NCBI GenBank assembly: GCA_963662155.1
Contig: OY759263.1
Location: forward strand, 42,068,599 to 42,132,598
Reading direction: 5' to 3'
Origin: Lamellibrachia columna
Lineage: Eukaryota; Annelida; Polychaeta; Sabellida; Siboglinidae
DNA: 64,000 nucleotides
Shown in pieces: positions 10,201-22,111 of this stretch; position 1 is the first letter of the stretch; every line of letters begins with the position of its first letter. Under the pieces are notes generated by a model. That model worked only from the letters and a program-made list of their open reading frames with translations. It was not told the DNA's origin and made no database searches. The position numbers and the translations under genes are program-made.

Positions 10201-13200
10201 TAGAAAAAATCGCGCCAACTTGTATTGCTTGATCAAACGCCATTAATTTTCGAACGGGACGATTAATGCGCGCGCAGATTTAGAGCAGGAAATGAAAAAC
10301 GAAAACTGATGCGCGCGCAGCCTCACGTACGTTTAGACCCCCATGCTAAAGATACGGCTCACGTACGCCTAGACACTTCGATAATAGCTCAACAACATGT
10401 CACCAATGCATAGCCATAGTTACATTGAAGCAAGTTGAAAGTCGACCAAATCGTAACGGATTCTCATCCAACTGAACTAGTGGTGCCATATGTTGACATC
10501 CCTAATACAAGAATTACAAAATGTTTGTTACTCTAAGTTGGCAATTTGGATTTTGTTTAGTGATCATGCATTGTTTTAAGTATTTGCATGAATGTAGCAG
10601 TTTCATTGAGGTAGAGGTGAGCAATTATTAATAAATTGTAATCAGATTTAACTTGTTCGCCAGAGAAGGTACATGTAACTTGTATGACTGTATAGCTTGT
10701 ATAGTGAATCTTGCAATTGTGGAATATATTACATTATATTTCTTCCTAGATATTAAACAGAACACATTTGGAATTTAAATAATATCTTCATTAGCATTAC
10801 AATGAAGAGTGGCTAAGATTAGAACAGGTGTAAATTGTCATAAATTTGTGTAATGTGTTAGGGGAAGGTTTCTGATGGTCGTCAAAATGTTGAAATAACT
10901 GACTAAAATAGTTGTGTATTAAGAAAATATAAATAATTTACGTCTCCCAACTTCATAAACATCTTCACCAATGTTACGTTGAACTCCAAGAAATGATTTA
11001 ATGTTTGAGTATGTAAGATTTTGAACTCCTTACTGCTCATTTTCATTGAATAAAAGGTTGGTTAATTCCTTTAGAAATAAAACACTAAACAAAGTGAGTT
11101 TGTAAAGTCGATTACTGTATGCCTAGCTTGCCCTGTGTGTTAATGTACTGCTACTTCTGGCAATCTAACATATCAGTATTGATAGAGCACCATTGACATC
11201 AGACTAATTATAAATACCTCAGTGCACCTTGCACTTTGGTCTGGTACTACATACATTGCACAACTGCCAAGTTTTATGCAATACACAAGATGTCCCGTCA
11301 CAGTACACAAACATGTCACTGTGCATATGACACTGAAGGTAGCCAGCATCTCTAGGTGTGACCCTATGACCTTCCTGTTGCTCTATAATCCGAACCCAAG
11401 GAATGACGTCATATAGCCAGTTGGTCATTTAATGAAATGGACCTTACACAGAGTATTGTTTATGTTTAAGCCACAAAAGCCTGTTTTGTTTATATGAATA
11501 ACCTGGCCCAAGTTCAATTAACGTTTGCCAAACTTGTCATGTCTAGAACCACAATATATAGTGAAAACATTCTGTTATATAACTTAAAACTTATTATAAT
11601 AGTTTCATGTTCTGTAAGTAATGATATATGTTGTTACAAGTCAAATGTGTTTCCTACTTGGATGAAGTCTGATTTCATTTTACAACTTTAAATCAATCTT
11701 GTAATTTCTGCAAAATTGCTACAATGAATTACAACTAATTACAACTATAATTATCAATGGCGTAGTTGGGTTTTATGCGACACTTTGTGAACTTGTGATA
11801 GAAACAGATTAAACCATTTGTTTGTATTTCAGGCAGTGGTTTGGGACGCCTGCTTTCCCACCGCTTTGCCAAGTTGGGATGTGAACTGATTCTATGGGAT
11901 GTGAACAAGGAAGGCAATGAACAGACAGCAACACAGGTGAAACGTCTCGGGGCCAAGGTCCAGGCATATGTAGTCGACTTGAGCAATCGAGAAGACGTCT
12001 ACAAAGTTGCTGATATGGTAGGCACATATTGTCAGTTACTGCCTTACTGTATTTGATACAGAAAACCTCTCCGAACTCTCACATAACTGAAGTAGACTTG
12101 TTTTTTATATAAGTCGTCTTTATAAGTTTATGCAAGTCGCCTAAATTAGAAATGTATATGAGTCGTCTTTATGTTAATCATCTTAATTAAGTTTATATGA
12201 GTCGTCTTTATGTTAGTCATCTTAACAAATTTATATGAGTTGTCTTTATGTTAGTCATCTTAACAAATTTATATGAGTTGTCTTTATGTTAGTCATCTTA
12301 ACAAATTTATATGAGTTGTCTTTATGTTAGTCATCTTAACAAATTTATATGAGTTGTCTTTATGTTAGTTGAACCTGGGTTGGAGTCCTCTTGCTGCTGT
12401 TTTGAAGCTTTGTCAATTTTGTTCATGCTACGTTGCCTCAGATCACCTCTGTCTGTAGCCAGGTATTCATTTATAAAATGAATACCTGGCTACAGAAAGA
12501 GGTGGACATCTGAATGAATAGCCTTCGCGCAGTAATTGCATTGTGGCTGAATGCTCCCCAGAGAAGTTGAGATGACGTTGGAATGAATAGGTCTGCCAGG
12601 GGGTGAAGTGTAAAGTGCTTTGAGCAGTCCCGAGGCCTGGATACTGCATTATATAAGAATATACCTCTTACCTTATTAAGTTTATATGAGTCGTTTTTAT
12701 GTTAGTCGTCTTAATAAGTTTATATGAGTAGTTGCTTAACTTGCTTTCCATACAGGGAGGTCTTAATTCTTCTTCACATTAGAGCAATTACTTCAAATTA
12801 GAGGATTATATTCCCATGCATGGACAGCAAAAGAAGGCAAATGAATTGCAGGGTTGCTGAGGAGTTGTATATTGTCAACAGTAGACTGGTATGTGTCATC
12901 TTACTATTAATTTTTAAGTTATGCTATTATGCCAATGAAAATGAATAAATGATTACATGTTTGGGATATAGTTTGTAATGTGTTTCTGTTGGTTGGCTAG
13001 GTGAAGAAGGATGTTGGGGACATTGACATCCTGATAAACAATGCTGGTATCGTGACTGGGAAGAAGTTCATGGACTCTCCTGACAGTCTCATCCAGAAGA
13101 CGATGGCTGTCAATACTATGGCTCCCTTCTGGGTGGGTCAAGGGTTTAAGTTGCTCTCAAGGGTTTCATGCTCCTGCCATTACTGTCCACTAAACTGTGT

Positions 13201-16200
13201 CAATAAATGTTTTTTATGTAGGAGCCTTAACATTGGTTAACAATTGAAGTTTAGAACAGGATATATTGATTAATTAATCCTGATTTCAACTAAGCAAAAA
13301 TAGTTTTGCTTCGTATGTTTGTTTTTTAAATTAATTGAACTAAAATGTAGGTAGTTTGTAATTATTTGTTACAGGAACATGCATTCAAAATTATATATAA
13401 TAGTATCAGTGAAACGGTTTTTTAATTTCTTGTCCAGCTATTTGGTGTGAACCAGTAATTGCTTGCATAAAACCTTCCTTGTGTAACCATGAGCCTATCA
13501 TGGCCATCAGAAGAAAGAAATAAGATCATATTTATGAGGTATACATTTTTCTGGCAATATGAACTATTTAAATTTTTTTATTTATATATGTATCTCAACA
13601 TTATGAGGCATGCTTCTAAATAATGACTTGTTATTATGTCACAAGAGTAACACACAATTAATTCCATTTCCCTTAATTACAAGTATAACATTTTTTTGCT
13701 TGATGTTAGTATAAAAATATAAAACATTAATCTTCAATTGAATCAACACTAACCAGTCTGACTATTTCAGGCACACATAAAAACAACTAGAACAAATAGT
13801 GTCCACGCTTTTCAGATTTCTATTTTTTAAATGTTATATGTGCAGATGGTGAAGGCATTTCTGCCTGCGATGTTACGAAGGAACCACGGCCACGTTGTGA
13901 CAATTGCAAGCGCGGCCGGCCTCTTTGGGGTGACTGGACTGGCAGATTACAGCGCAAGCAAGTGTGCCGTCATTGGGTTTGATGACTCCCTGCGTGACGA
14001 ACTCGCTTACCTCGGCAAGGATGGGGTCTTCACCACGGTCGTGTGTCCGTTCTACATCAACACTGGCATGTTTGATGGCGTCAAGTCCAAGTAAGTTGTC
14101 TGCCTTTTTTGTTATTAAAATAAAAAAATCCTGGTTTCTCCTTAGAGCATTTTCTAAAAGTAAATGAAGGAAGAGGTTTTTTGGGTTGCTGATTGGAGGT
14201 GTTCACTACTATCAAAGGGGCAATTCTCAATCAAACAACTTCAGAATTGTACCAAGTGTATTTCTTACACCCCTCCAGGTCTTGCTTATCGCTTGTGGCT
14301 CGGGAAAAGTGTATTTACCTTTCATCCCTTGACCGGGACGGTCGTAGGGGTGCCATTCACACAGTCTTCCCAAGCGTTGCCTTTCCTCTGCTTTTTAGTA
14401 GGGTTGGTAGGTCTTGTATGTTATCTAGCCAATTTTTCTTCTGGCAGCCTTATCTGCTCTTGTCCTCCAGGGAAAATACCTTGCAGGACGGTTTTTGAAA
14501 TGGTGTGTCAGATAATGTGGTCATACATGGAGAGCTTTCATCGTTTCACAAGAGCTCTTGCTTTCCAGCAATAAAATTTCTGGTACCTATTGTGCGCTGA
14601 TGAGAAACTGGAAATTTTTTATGATGCCTATCGAATCTAAATTATATCTTAATTAATTATTGAAGTGAATGCATGTGATAAGTGCACAGTTTAAAAAAAT
14701 TTGTGAGTAAGTGCATTGTGTACAGTAACATTAAAAGGCACTATGTCTAACCGCTTCTGTCATAAGATCATATTTTGTAGTACAAACTGTATCTATTTTA
14801 AATTAAAATCTTGACAATTCAAATGTGTTTTAATGAACAACAAATCCACAATTTGTTTAGTGTTATTTTACCATCATCTGTTTATGAATACCAACCTTGC
14901 CATTATATTTTAGGCAGAACATTCAGATTAAACAGATAATGGTTTAATTATATTAAGGGTTGCTAGAACAAATATTATTATAGTTTATACCGTATGAAAT
15001 CATTTTACATTAACAATGATCAGGCTTGGCATTTGGTGAAATGTTTGTATTGATGCAGTTATGATTTGGTGATGACTCATGGTCAGGTTTCTTGCTTTTT
15101 AGGGGTTGACAACTTGACATAAATAACAATAAATTATATAGCACCCCATCCAAATAATTGTTCTGCGATGTTGTACAGTGGTGTACACAGCACCATGGTC
15201 TGGCAGGAGGCCAATGACCCACTTCAGTCCAACAATGGACTTGTTGACCGGCTACATGACTCACATGTCCGGCCAGTCTGAACCAAGCTAAAACTGTGTC
15301 ATAATTTGGAGACATCTATGCAACATTGGTGAAAAAAATCTTCTGTTATAAATACCTGGTATATGAGGTTGCTGAAATGCTGTTTTTTATTAATCACTTG
15401 CTCATCTCATGCATGGTCAGCTCATGCGTGGCATGAGGGCAGTCATGTGTGACCAGAATAGTCTTGCTAGGTCAAATAGGAACAATGATGGTAAGGTGAA
15501 ATCTGTGGACCCTTATGTAAATCGACAATTTTTATACTGTCACAGCTATTTTAGAATCTTAGATACGATATAATTATCATTGTTGATAAAACTTGCCATT
15601 CAGTACATTAACAAACAACGATCAACAATTTCCAATAGCTGTTGACAAAGTTTATTGTGGTCAGGCATTAACATGATCACGTAAAAGGCATATAATTAAC
15701 ACCTATGAAATTGTGTTTCCTTTCGTTCGCAAGTAATGTAAACATATTCACCCCAAAACATTCAAATTTTATCTTGATAATGGTCTCAATATATTTTTTA
15801 TGTGGCTTGCTACAACACACTTGGGATGTGAAGATATTAGAACAGATATAGTTTATACCCCAGAACATGAGTTTATAGTAAAAACGATTGGACTTTGTAT
15901 CTGCAGACATCTGTGAATCATACATGTGTCCTGGTGCAGGTTTCCTCTGCTGCTGCCAATCATGGACCCTGACTGGGTGGCCAACAAAATCACCGATTCG
16001 ATCTTGTGCAACCAGCGGATGTTGTTGCTCCCTCGCATCCTCTATGTCCTGCTCTTCCTCAAGAGGTCAGTCAAGTTCTATGCTATAAAATAGTTTGTCT
16101 GTATATCTGAATGTATGTTCGCTCATATCTCCATAATTTTCACATGTATGGGTCTGAAATTTTGTGTGCAAGCCCGGAGGTGTATGGGGATGGTCCGTAC

Positions 16201-17575
16201 AGTAAAACAAAAAATTCCCGGGGTGGTGGGGATGTCACAAAGGAATCCATGTGGACGTTTGATGTAGATTACGTAACTCAGTACAATAGGAGTTTATAGT
16301 TATGTACAGTTGTTAGTGACTCGATGCATGTTTTCTATGATTGTTGTGAGTTAAGTGATATATGTCAAACGTCCACGCAAGGTCCTTCGTATGGTATGAA
16401 CGCTTCATGTACCCAGCAGTTGCATATCATTTTTTGGGGCACGAAGTTGTCGTTGTCATTGCCATTGTCATTGTCCTACCAAAACTTGACTGGGTTGTGC
16501 CAGGAGTCCTAAGCTCTTGCAGTGGTTGCCTCAGACGTGTACATTTGTTTGGTTGAAATCCGTATTTGTTACTTGAATTTCTGTATAAAGCTTCAGTAAT
16601 CGGCCTGTAGTGTGTCTATTCTGAGTGAGTGTTGCCATCTATCTAGGCTACAAAACATGCCACCGTCAAACAAAATCCGGTAGGTTTCCCAGGAAATCTG
16701 CGTGTCGTCAAAATTATTTGTGTATTGACCACTATAAGTTTATCATTCGATTTTATACTTGTTTGGACAAGAAAATATGCAATTTAAACAAATCTGTAAA
16801 AAAAACGGGATAAGACTGGATTCCTCCCAAAATCTCCTGTTGCATACAGGAAATCGTATATAGTGTGGCAGGTCTGGGAAATTCTTTAGCACTTAACTCA
16901 TCGGGGAGCCGAGCTCAGTGGCACAACTAAACAGAATCATTAAGCATGATAGGGACGTGCAAGTCATCATCACAGCGAAGAGGCTGATAATGTGGGGTGG
17001 AAATGCAAGTTCAAAAAGATAAATATTGAGATTTTTGCAGGAGGCAGTCTGAGTTTCAGATAATTTTGATGTGTCGGAGAGTTCATTCTAAATTTTGGGA
17101 ACAGCTACAGGGAAATCACACTTACCTAGGTGGAGCTTAGTTCTGAAAACAAAGGCTGTGGTGAGATAGATGATATGAGCTGCCTGGGTTATTTGAAAGA
17201 TGCAGGGGGATTGGCAGATTCTTCCAAGGTGTTCTTCGGGAAGAAACTTGTCTTAAAAGAAAATGTATAATTTTGTTTCCATGTGTATCATAATATATTT
17301 TTTGGGGATCTATACACAGAAATGTTTGTTATGGTTTAGCTAACATACCCTATAACTTTAGTGAGTGTACTATATAACTAATTTATAAAAATCTGTTATG
17401 ATTTAAATCTTCTAAGGCCCAAATTTTGTGCCTATAGACAATGATAAATATTCATTATTGAATCATTTGATGTTTCAGCATCCTTCCAGTGAAGAGTGCC
17501 TGCATTGCCAACAAATATATTGGAGCCAGCAGTGCCATGGACGAGTTCAAGGGACGGAGTGTAAAGTGTGAATGA
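7226..17575 (+). CDS. SDR16C5: Short-chain dehydrogenase/reductase, SDR16C family (RDHE2/SDR16C5-like)
   Basis: Exons are 7226-7388, 11833-12017, 13001-13132, 13846-14090, 15940-16065 and 17479-17575. All have GT-AG borders and phases match, giving 948 nt and 315 aa, close to the usual 309 for vertebrate SDR16C5. The start at 7226 has a good context (acaATGg). Residues about 14-36 are a hydrophobic N-terminal anchor ([20 protein letters not shown]), as expected for an ER or lipid-droplet enzyme. The Rossmann motif TGAGSGLG is at 52-59. Asp77 after the second strand favours NAD(H). NNAG is at 129-132. The catalytic residues are Ser182, Tyr195 and Lys199 (YSASK). Family members oxidise all-trans-retinol to retinaldehyde; substrate here is inferred. 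The C-terminal block ([23 protein letters not shown]) is diagnostic of SDR16C. It could be another SDR16C paralogue, such as an RDH10-like protein. Confidence 0.88.
7389..8293 (+). other. SDR intron 1, 5' part
   Basis: AT-rich intron sequence. I see no gene, RNA or clear repeat in this part. Confidence 0.4.
9541..9625. repeat. 31-bp tandem repeat
   Basis: About three copies of a unit containing cactaatgtaaaacatttct followed by acatagaa. Confidence 0.8.
9727..9825. repeat. Perfect 43-bp inverted repeat (hairpin)
   Basis: Arms 9727-9769 and 9783-9825 are exact reverse complements with a 13-nt AT-rich loop (tgtataatatacc). The arm contains tgtacatgcatggtaacatc. Confidence 0.95.
10377..11832 (+). 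other. SDR intron 1, 3' part
   Basis: AT-rich intron with no gene seen. At about 11271-11440 it contains the second copy of the interspersed repeat found at 2939-3100 (shared run from ttttatgcaatacacaagat to cattttaatgaaatgga-like sequence). The 3' splice site is ttgtatttcag at 11832. Confidence 0.5.
12100..12368 (+). repeat. 38-bp minisatellite in SDR intron 2
   Basis: About seven copies of a unit containing gagttgtctttatgttagtc and atcttaacaaatttatat. The last four are nearly identical at a 38-bp period. The array resumes at 12665-12735 after an inserted SINE. Confidence 0.9.
12369..12664 (+). mobile_element. tRNA-derived SINE, family A, 5'-truncated
   Basis: It matches the body of the SINE at 21690-22010: gtcctcttgctgc, gaatacctggct, gtaattgcattgtggctgaatg, cagagaagttgagatg, gtgaagtgtaaagtgctttg, then tatataagaata. 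The tRNA-like head is reduced to its B-box side. It contains a short inverted repeat of ccaggtattcattt at 12461-12492. It sits inside the 38-bp minisatellite. Confidence 0.8.
13133..13845 (+). other. SDR intron 3
   Basis: AT-rich intron with a GTGGGT donor and a tgtgcag acceptor. No other feature recognised. Confidence 0.6.
14091..15939 (+). other. SDR intron 4
   Basis: Begins with a strong gtaagt donor. A moderately GC-rich, open stretch at 14164-14574 has no recognisable protein similarity. The rest is AT-rich with no gene seen. Confidence 0.5.
16066..17478 (+). other. SDR intron 5 with interspersed repeat
   Basis: Contains an inverted pair around gtggacgtttga (near 16252 and 16368). At about 16904-17215 is an interspersed repeat with a second copy at 19303-19576, sharing gagctcag, aaacagaatcatt and atttgaaagatgcagg. 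The 3' splice site is tgatgtttcag. Confidence 0.55.
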
Positions 17576-18830
17576 GAAGTGCATCTTGAGAAGACGGCAG
17601 ACCTTTGGAAAAGAGGCGCGAACTGTTTATGTTTTCACTGGAGCTCCAATTTTGTGATGTGTTTGGTGAAGAGAATTATATCAATGTGAGGGAAACTGAC
17701 ACATTCTCTAACCACAAATTATGTTTTTGTGGTACTACGCCAACTCCAGTCTTGTGATGTGTGTTAACATTTTGAGTTTTTCTTTTTATATGATTTTTTG
17801 CCACTGCCGCTGCAGTGATCTAAAAGTTTTTGTTTAAAAGCAGTTTGATAACAACTAAATAAGAAACTTGTTAAACTTTTCATTCCTAATGAGCAGTTGA
17901 ATTATTTTGTACCACGGTTGTAATGTTTGTACATATTTGGAAAGCTGATCCTGTTATTCATGAGGCCGTGGTTCACAAAGACCTGTACTGTAATTCATCC
18001 AGTGATGGCAAAATGTTCGTGGGATGGGCTAAAAAAGAAAGGACATAATATATAGTATTTAAACATGATATTAGTAGTTAGAACTTGACGAAACCAGCAA
18101 AGAGCACGTTTACTTCTGTGACCAGAGAAACGCTTTATTAGTGCTTGCATTCACAGCAAGTCTGATGTTATTCAACACAAAAATGACTGTGGACATTCTC
18201 AGCAATCTTATTGGTCAAGAAATTAATTTCATTGTAAAAACATGTTGAATGCTTGTTTATATTTATATATCAAGTTTGGACATTTTCTGAGCTTAGCACA
18301 TTGTGTGCTATGTTGTAATCGTCTAACAATGAAAAAACTAGGGACGCAGATGAAGAATTGTCCACATTAGGTTGTAGGGCTTGCAAGAGCTAGTAGGGTA
18401 TACCACTGGCATTCATATTGTGTGTGTGTGTCTTGGCGGTCATATGTGACCATGGAAACAACACAACATAAAAAGTATTATGTACATTCAAAATGTGTCT
18501 GTTGTTCTCAGTTGCTTGTATTAGATATGTCTGGTTTGGCATACTTCTCTATACATGTCCCGGGTGCCAAGTTATTAGATAATTTGTAAAACAGAATCGT
18601 CACAATTCCCATCCGTTAGGAACCATGCAATGTATATAATATATATTGGCAGAAATCAGTGCAGTATTGATTTACCTGTGTAGGACAACTTACATTCACA
18701 CCTGTCAAGTATCTTGTCCCAATGCATTTACCAGATTGTCATTACCCCTTTCGTAAGCCCTTTGACAAGTATGTCATGGCATGTAGCCTGTAATATTTAA
18801 AGTATGTTGCAAATAAATTGGCACTACTGA
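17576..18830 (+). terminator. 3' UTR of the SDR gene with candidate poly(A) signal
   Basis: After the stop at 17575 the sequence is non-coding. A canonical aataaa at 18812-18817 is the best candidate polyadenylation signal, implying a 3' UTR of about 1.25 kb. No transcript evidence is available. Confidence 0.45.
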
Positions 18831-19302
18831 AACCTGATTGCAGATTTTACTACATGACATTGTGAAGTTTTATATTATATTAGCTGTTTGATTTAAAACT
18901 AAGTTGTAAGCTTGTTAGACATACAAATATCAATTGGTAAATGTAACATGAGTTAATGTGCCTAAGGTAAATTTTTCTCTAGGAATATTCAACACAGGGT
19001 CCTCCAATATGTCAGGAATCTTCAGAATTGATATGAGGCATTTGTTGAAATATGTTCCTTAACGTATTCTTTATGCCACTGATCAAAAATGGTTGCCACT
19101 GAATGTTTGAAATAGTAAAACAATATACAACTTATGGAAAGTCTAACATGAGTGGACATATAAGAGGATGTAATTAGTAATATACAGGTCGGTATGACCT
19201 GACTCCAGCTATATTATTAAATGACCACATTGTCAAAATGTATAGACCTGCTATGATTATTTTTGATAAAAATTAACTTGATTAATGGCGCCTATATCCT
19301 CA

Positions 19303-19576
19303 GGAACCTGAGCTCAGAGGTGCAACAAAACAGAATCATTGAGCATAATCGTGAACAGAGATGCACAAAATCATCAGAATGAAGGACCGCCAAAGATTTA
19401 TTGTGGAAATGCAGTTTGGATTTTTTTTCTTTTTTCGAAAGGTAGCTTTAGTTTCAGATATTTTCAAAGTGATTGGGGAGTTTGTTCCAGACTAGGTGCA
19501 GCAACAGAGGACAACAATAAGTTGGAATGGATGATCTGAGATGCCTAGGGATATTTGAAAGATGCAGGAGACTAAC
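19303..19576 (+). repeat. Interspersed repeat, second copy of 16904-17215
   Basis: Shares gagctcag, acagaatcatt, gatgatctgag, and atttgaaagatgcagg in the same order with the intron 5 copy, at clearly reduced identity. Flanking sequence 18830-19970 has no gene. Confidence 0.6.
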
Positions 19577-19865
19577 CAAGTAGACTCTCGCTCGCTCTCT
19601 CAGCAAATGTTGTTTAGTAGTAAATTACAATAGTCACTAAATGGTGCTGTTGATATTGTTTTAACTGTAGATAAAAAGATATTTGACACCGAATTTGATG
19701 GAGATTATGTATATGGTAGAAACAGGATTTGTATACTTGAGAAATATGCTGCCGAAAGTTGAAGTCACTGTAAAAGAACACCAGAATTATACAACGGCTG
19801 CCACTTGTTTAGTTAATGACAAAGACAATTGGCCAAGCGCTCAGAAGGAAACCTTTAACTTAAAC

Positions 19866-19871
19866 TTTATT
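19866..19871 (-). terminator. Candidate poly(A) signal of the DHHC gene
   Basis: tttatt on the plus strand (AATAAA on the minus strand) lies 319 bp downstream of the minus-strand stop codon. Confidence 0.3.
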
Positions 19872-19970
19872 GTATTTTTGGTAATAAAGCTTAATTTGAC
19901 TGGTGATTGTTAAAATGATATGGCCACTCTGAATAAAACCTACCACAATGCGTCAAAATCTTGGTAGTGT

Positions 19971-20147
19971 CATGCTTGGTCATGTAACACATCTGGTCAT
20001 GTAACACATCTGGCTGTGTTACGTCTAGTCATGCAACACATCTGGTCATGTAACACATCTGGCTGTGTTACGTCTGGTCATGCAACACATCTGGTCATGT
20101 AACACATCTGGCTGTGTTACATCTGGTCATGTAACACATCCAGCAAA
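19971..20147. repeat. 49-bp minisatellite in the DHHC 3' UTR
   Basis: About 3.5 copies of a unit joining ctggtcatgtaacacatct and ggctgtgttacgtctggtc. Each unit contains a short perfect hairpin, gtaacaca-tctggc-tgtgttac. It lies 40 bp beyond the DHHC stop. Confidence 0.85.
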
Positions 20148-20189
20148 CTATATTTACATTTTACAGTTACATCTTGTCATTGTATCAGC

Positions 20190-21011
20190 CTACACCAACT
20201 TTGTGTTGCGCCACTGTGCTTCAGCTACATAGGGCAGTGGAAAGACAAAGTGCAGTAGCCAGCACGGCCCGAGAGCGTCCTTGATGTTCTGGTACACACC
20301 GCGGTTGTATCGCCACACTCTCTTTTTGAACTCGTATCCCGTCGTTCCCAACACAATCATGACAATCTGCACTGCAGCGAGAAGCAATGTCCCCGCTGCT
20401 GTCGAGAAGCACACTGCCACAAGCAGTGCTATGTGGAAGAAATCACTAGTTACGTAACCAAGGAGCCATTCGATGAGCGTGATGGGCGGAATGATGTGGA
20501 TGATGCTCGTGCTCAGCGGGTGTAAGTGATAGTGGGTGTAGATGTAGTACCACGCCATGTAGGACGAATACAGTATGCCGATGTCACAATACAGGAGGAA
20601 CATGAGGAAGTATCGCTGGTTACGCAGCCCGATACATGTGCCTGTCACGAAGCAGTGGTGGTCACGCTTGAGTACACAGCGTTGACAGACACCACAATGA
20701 TGTGATCGTGGCGGCGCCATGCGCACACAGTGCATACACTTGACCCACTTGGAGTCCAGCAGTGCGTCATCTCCACTGCCTTGCTTTCCGTTGTAGAAGC
20801 TGTCACACTTTCGTGTCAAGTAAAGATTTGTAATGGTGTTGAAAACGATGAATACAGCGAGAAAGTGCATGAGTCCATAGTAGAATGTCGATACATCTTT
20901 GTAGAAGACGGGCATCGTGATGAAGATCCCAGTCAGATATAACCAAGTGACCAGCGACACTGTGTATATGATTCCTATGCAGTGTACAGTCTGCACTTTA
21001 TCAGTAGCCAT
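20190..21011 (-). CDS. DHHC-type palmitoyltransferase
   Basis: A single-exon frame encodes 273 aa. The ATG at 21011 is chosen because the codon further upstream in the open frame is TTG, and this ATG has A at -3 and G at +4. The enzyme transfers palmitate from acyl-CoA to cysteines of target proteins through an acyl-cysteine intermediate. The cysteine-rich domain spans about residues 90-140: C92, C95, HHCGVC at 104-109, C112, then DHHC at 117-120 with catalytic Cys120, followed by FVTGTCIGLRNQRYF. Hydrophobic segments near 10-33, 46-65, 135-155 and 195-230 give the usual four-pass topology. It ends in a TTxE-like region (GTTGYEFKKR), typical of the family. Length fits the small ZDHHC22/24-like group, but I cannot assign an orthologue. 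Being intronless among split genes, it might be a retrocopy, though it is intact. Confidence 0.9.
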   Translation of the reverse strand: MATDKVQTVHCIGIIYTVSLVTWLYLTGIFITMPVFYKDVSTFYYGLMHFLAVFIVFNTITNLYLTRKCDSFYNGKQGSGDDALLDSKWVKCMHCVRMAPPRSHHCGVCQRCVLKRDHHCFVTGTCIGLRNQRYFLMFLLYCDIGILYSSYMAWYYIYTHYHLHPLSTSIIHIIPPITLIEWLLGYVTSDFFHIALLVAVCFSTAAGTLLLAAVQIVMIVLGTTGYEFKKRVWRYNRGVYQNIKDALGPCWLLHFVFPLPYVAEAQWRNTKLV

Positions 21012-21689
21012 TATTTGTTTCAATCAAACTACTGTTGTTTCAATCTGCCAGCCAGAATGTGTTGAGTCGTATTCTGTAAGAAATGAGTGCCTTCCAGTTT
21101 GAGCTGCACCCTTCTCTGTCATGTTTTCACACTTGCCATTCTTGAATGGATTAGGTGCGCTCTCCAACATGCCTGCAGCAAATGACAACTGGACATAGAA
21201 TACAGTTTAATCAGCTGATGCATACATTTACCTAACATGGGTGGCATTAAATATTAATGAAATAGAAATAAGAGAGCTATAGCTGACCAGTTGGCCATTT
21301 ATTGTGCTCTAAGTGATGTTGCAGCTTCCTAGATCTATTGTCCATACTATTTACTCCAAATGTTCGATCTTGTTCATTTTATTATAATCTTGTTCACGTT
21401 GTAACAATGTACATTGTACATATCTAGCAAGTGATGTAGAGGTATCTAGCAAATCTAGCACTAGCATATTACAGTGTTTTGATAGATTGTCAAAATCCAC
21501 AGCTAGAGGGAGGAAGCAAATTTCTGCGACTTTAGATCGACAGGATCAGTTATTTTATGATTGAACAGCTAGATTTAACTGATGGCTTTATGACATATGC
21601 AAAAGGGTAAACATCATAATTATGTTCTTAGATATGATTCTGTTATGATTTTAGACAAATAAAACATTGTGCTTATCGTATTTTATTGC
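21012..21689. other. Intergenic region upstream of the DHHC gene
   Basis: Should contain the minus-strand 5' UTR and promoter. I see no clear TATA box and no other gene. Confidence 0.35.
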
Positions 21690-22010
21690 GGGGCGCGGTA
21701 GCGTAGCAGTTAGAATGCTGGACTCTCAACTGAGAGAACACAGGTTCGAATCCTCTTGCTGCCATTCTAAAACTTTCACCCCACGCTGCCACAGTTCACT
21801 CAGCTGTATAAATGGATACCCGGCTATACACAGAGGTGGATATGTGAACGAATAGTCTTTGTGCAGTAATTGCAGCATAGCTGAATGCTTCCCAGAGAAG
21901 CTGAGATGGCGTTGGAATGAACAGGTCTGCCAGAGGGTGAAGTGTAAAGTGTTATGAGCAGTCCCAAGGACTGGATATCATGCTATATAAGAATGTACCT
22001 TTTTATTATA
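21690..22010 (+). mobile_element. tRNA-derived SINE, family A, full-length reference copy
   Basis: It begins with a tRNA-like head: A-box-like tagcgtagcagttagaa (21708-21724) and B box ggttcgaatcc (21743-21753). The acceptor stem no longer pairs well, so it is not a functional tRNA gene. The body contains gtgcagtaattgcagcatag, cagagaagctgagatgg, and gtgaagtgtaaagtg. The tail is tatataagaatgtacc then T-rich. Three more copies of this family lie in the window. Confidence 0.8.
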
Positions 22011-22111
22011 CTTAAATCTTTAAAAGCGTGATGCTGATGTAAAACAGTCAAACACACAGCGATAATAAGTGAGACACTGGGAGGAGTGGGCTGTAGGGAA
22101 GTGTGAACCAC

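Larger units (their letters stand above)
8294..10376. mobile_element. Non-autonomous TIR element in SDR intron 1
   Basis: The left end (8294-8345) and right end (10325-10376) are inverted. They share an identical block, gcgtacgtgagccgtatctt then tag, followed by a tctaaaNgtacg echo. The left subterminal region 8302-8840 repeats tacgtgagccgtatNtttag about eight times and carries two GCGCATGCGC palindromes. No transposase ORF is visible inside. Internal features are a GT-rich stretch near 8733, an AT microsatellite near 8950-8990, a 31-bp tandem repeat (9541-9620) and a perfect hairpin (9727-9825). I could not find a convincing target-site duplication. The style of subterminal repeats resembles the MULE at 3680-6892, but the sequences differ. 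Confidence 0.65.

Noticed and set aside
12431..12655. An exon or structural RNA in SDR intron 2
   Set aside because: The hairpin and open frame belong to the family A SINE found elsewhere in the window.
14164..14574. A 136-codon open frame in SDR intron 4
   Set aside because: No family resemblance, overlapping open frames in two phases, and it would break the SDR reading frame.
21690..21765. A functional tRNA gene
   Set aside because: The A and B boxes are tRNA-like, but the acceptor stem does not pair and the sequence continues into a repeated body, so it is a SINE head.
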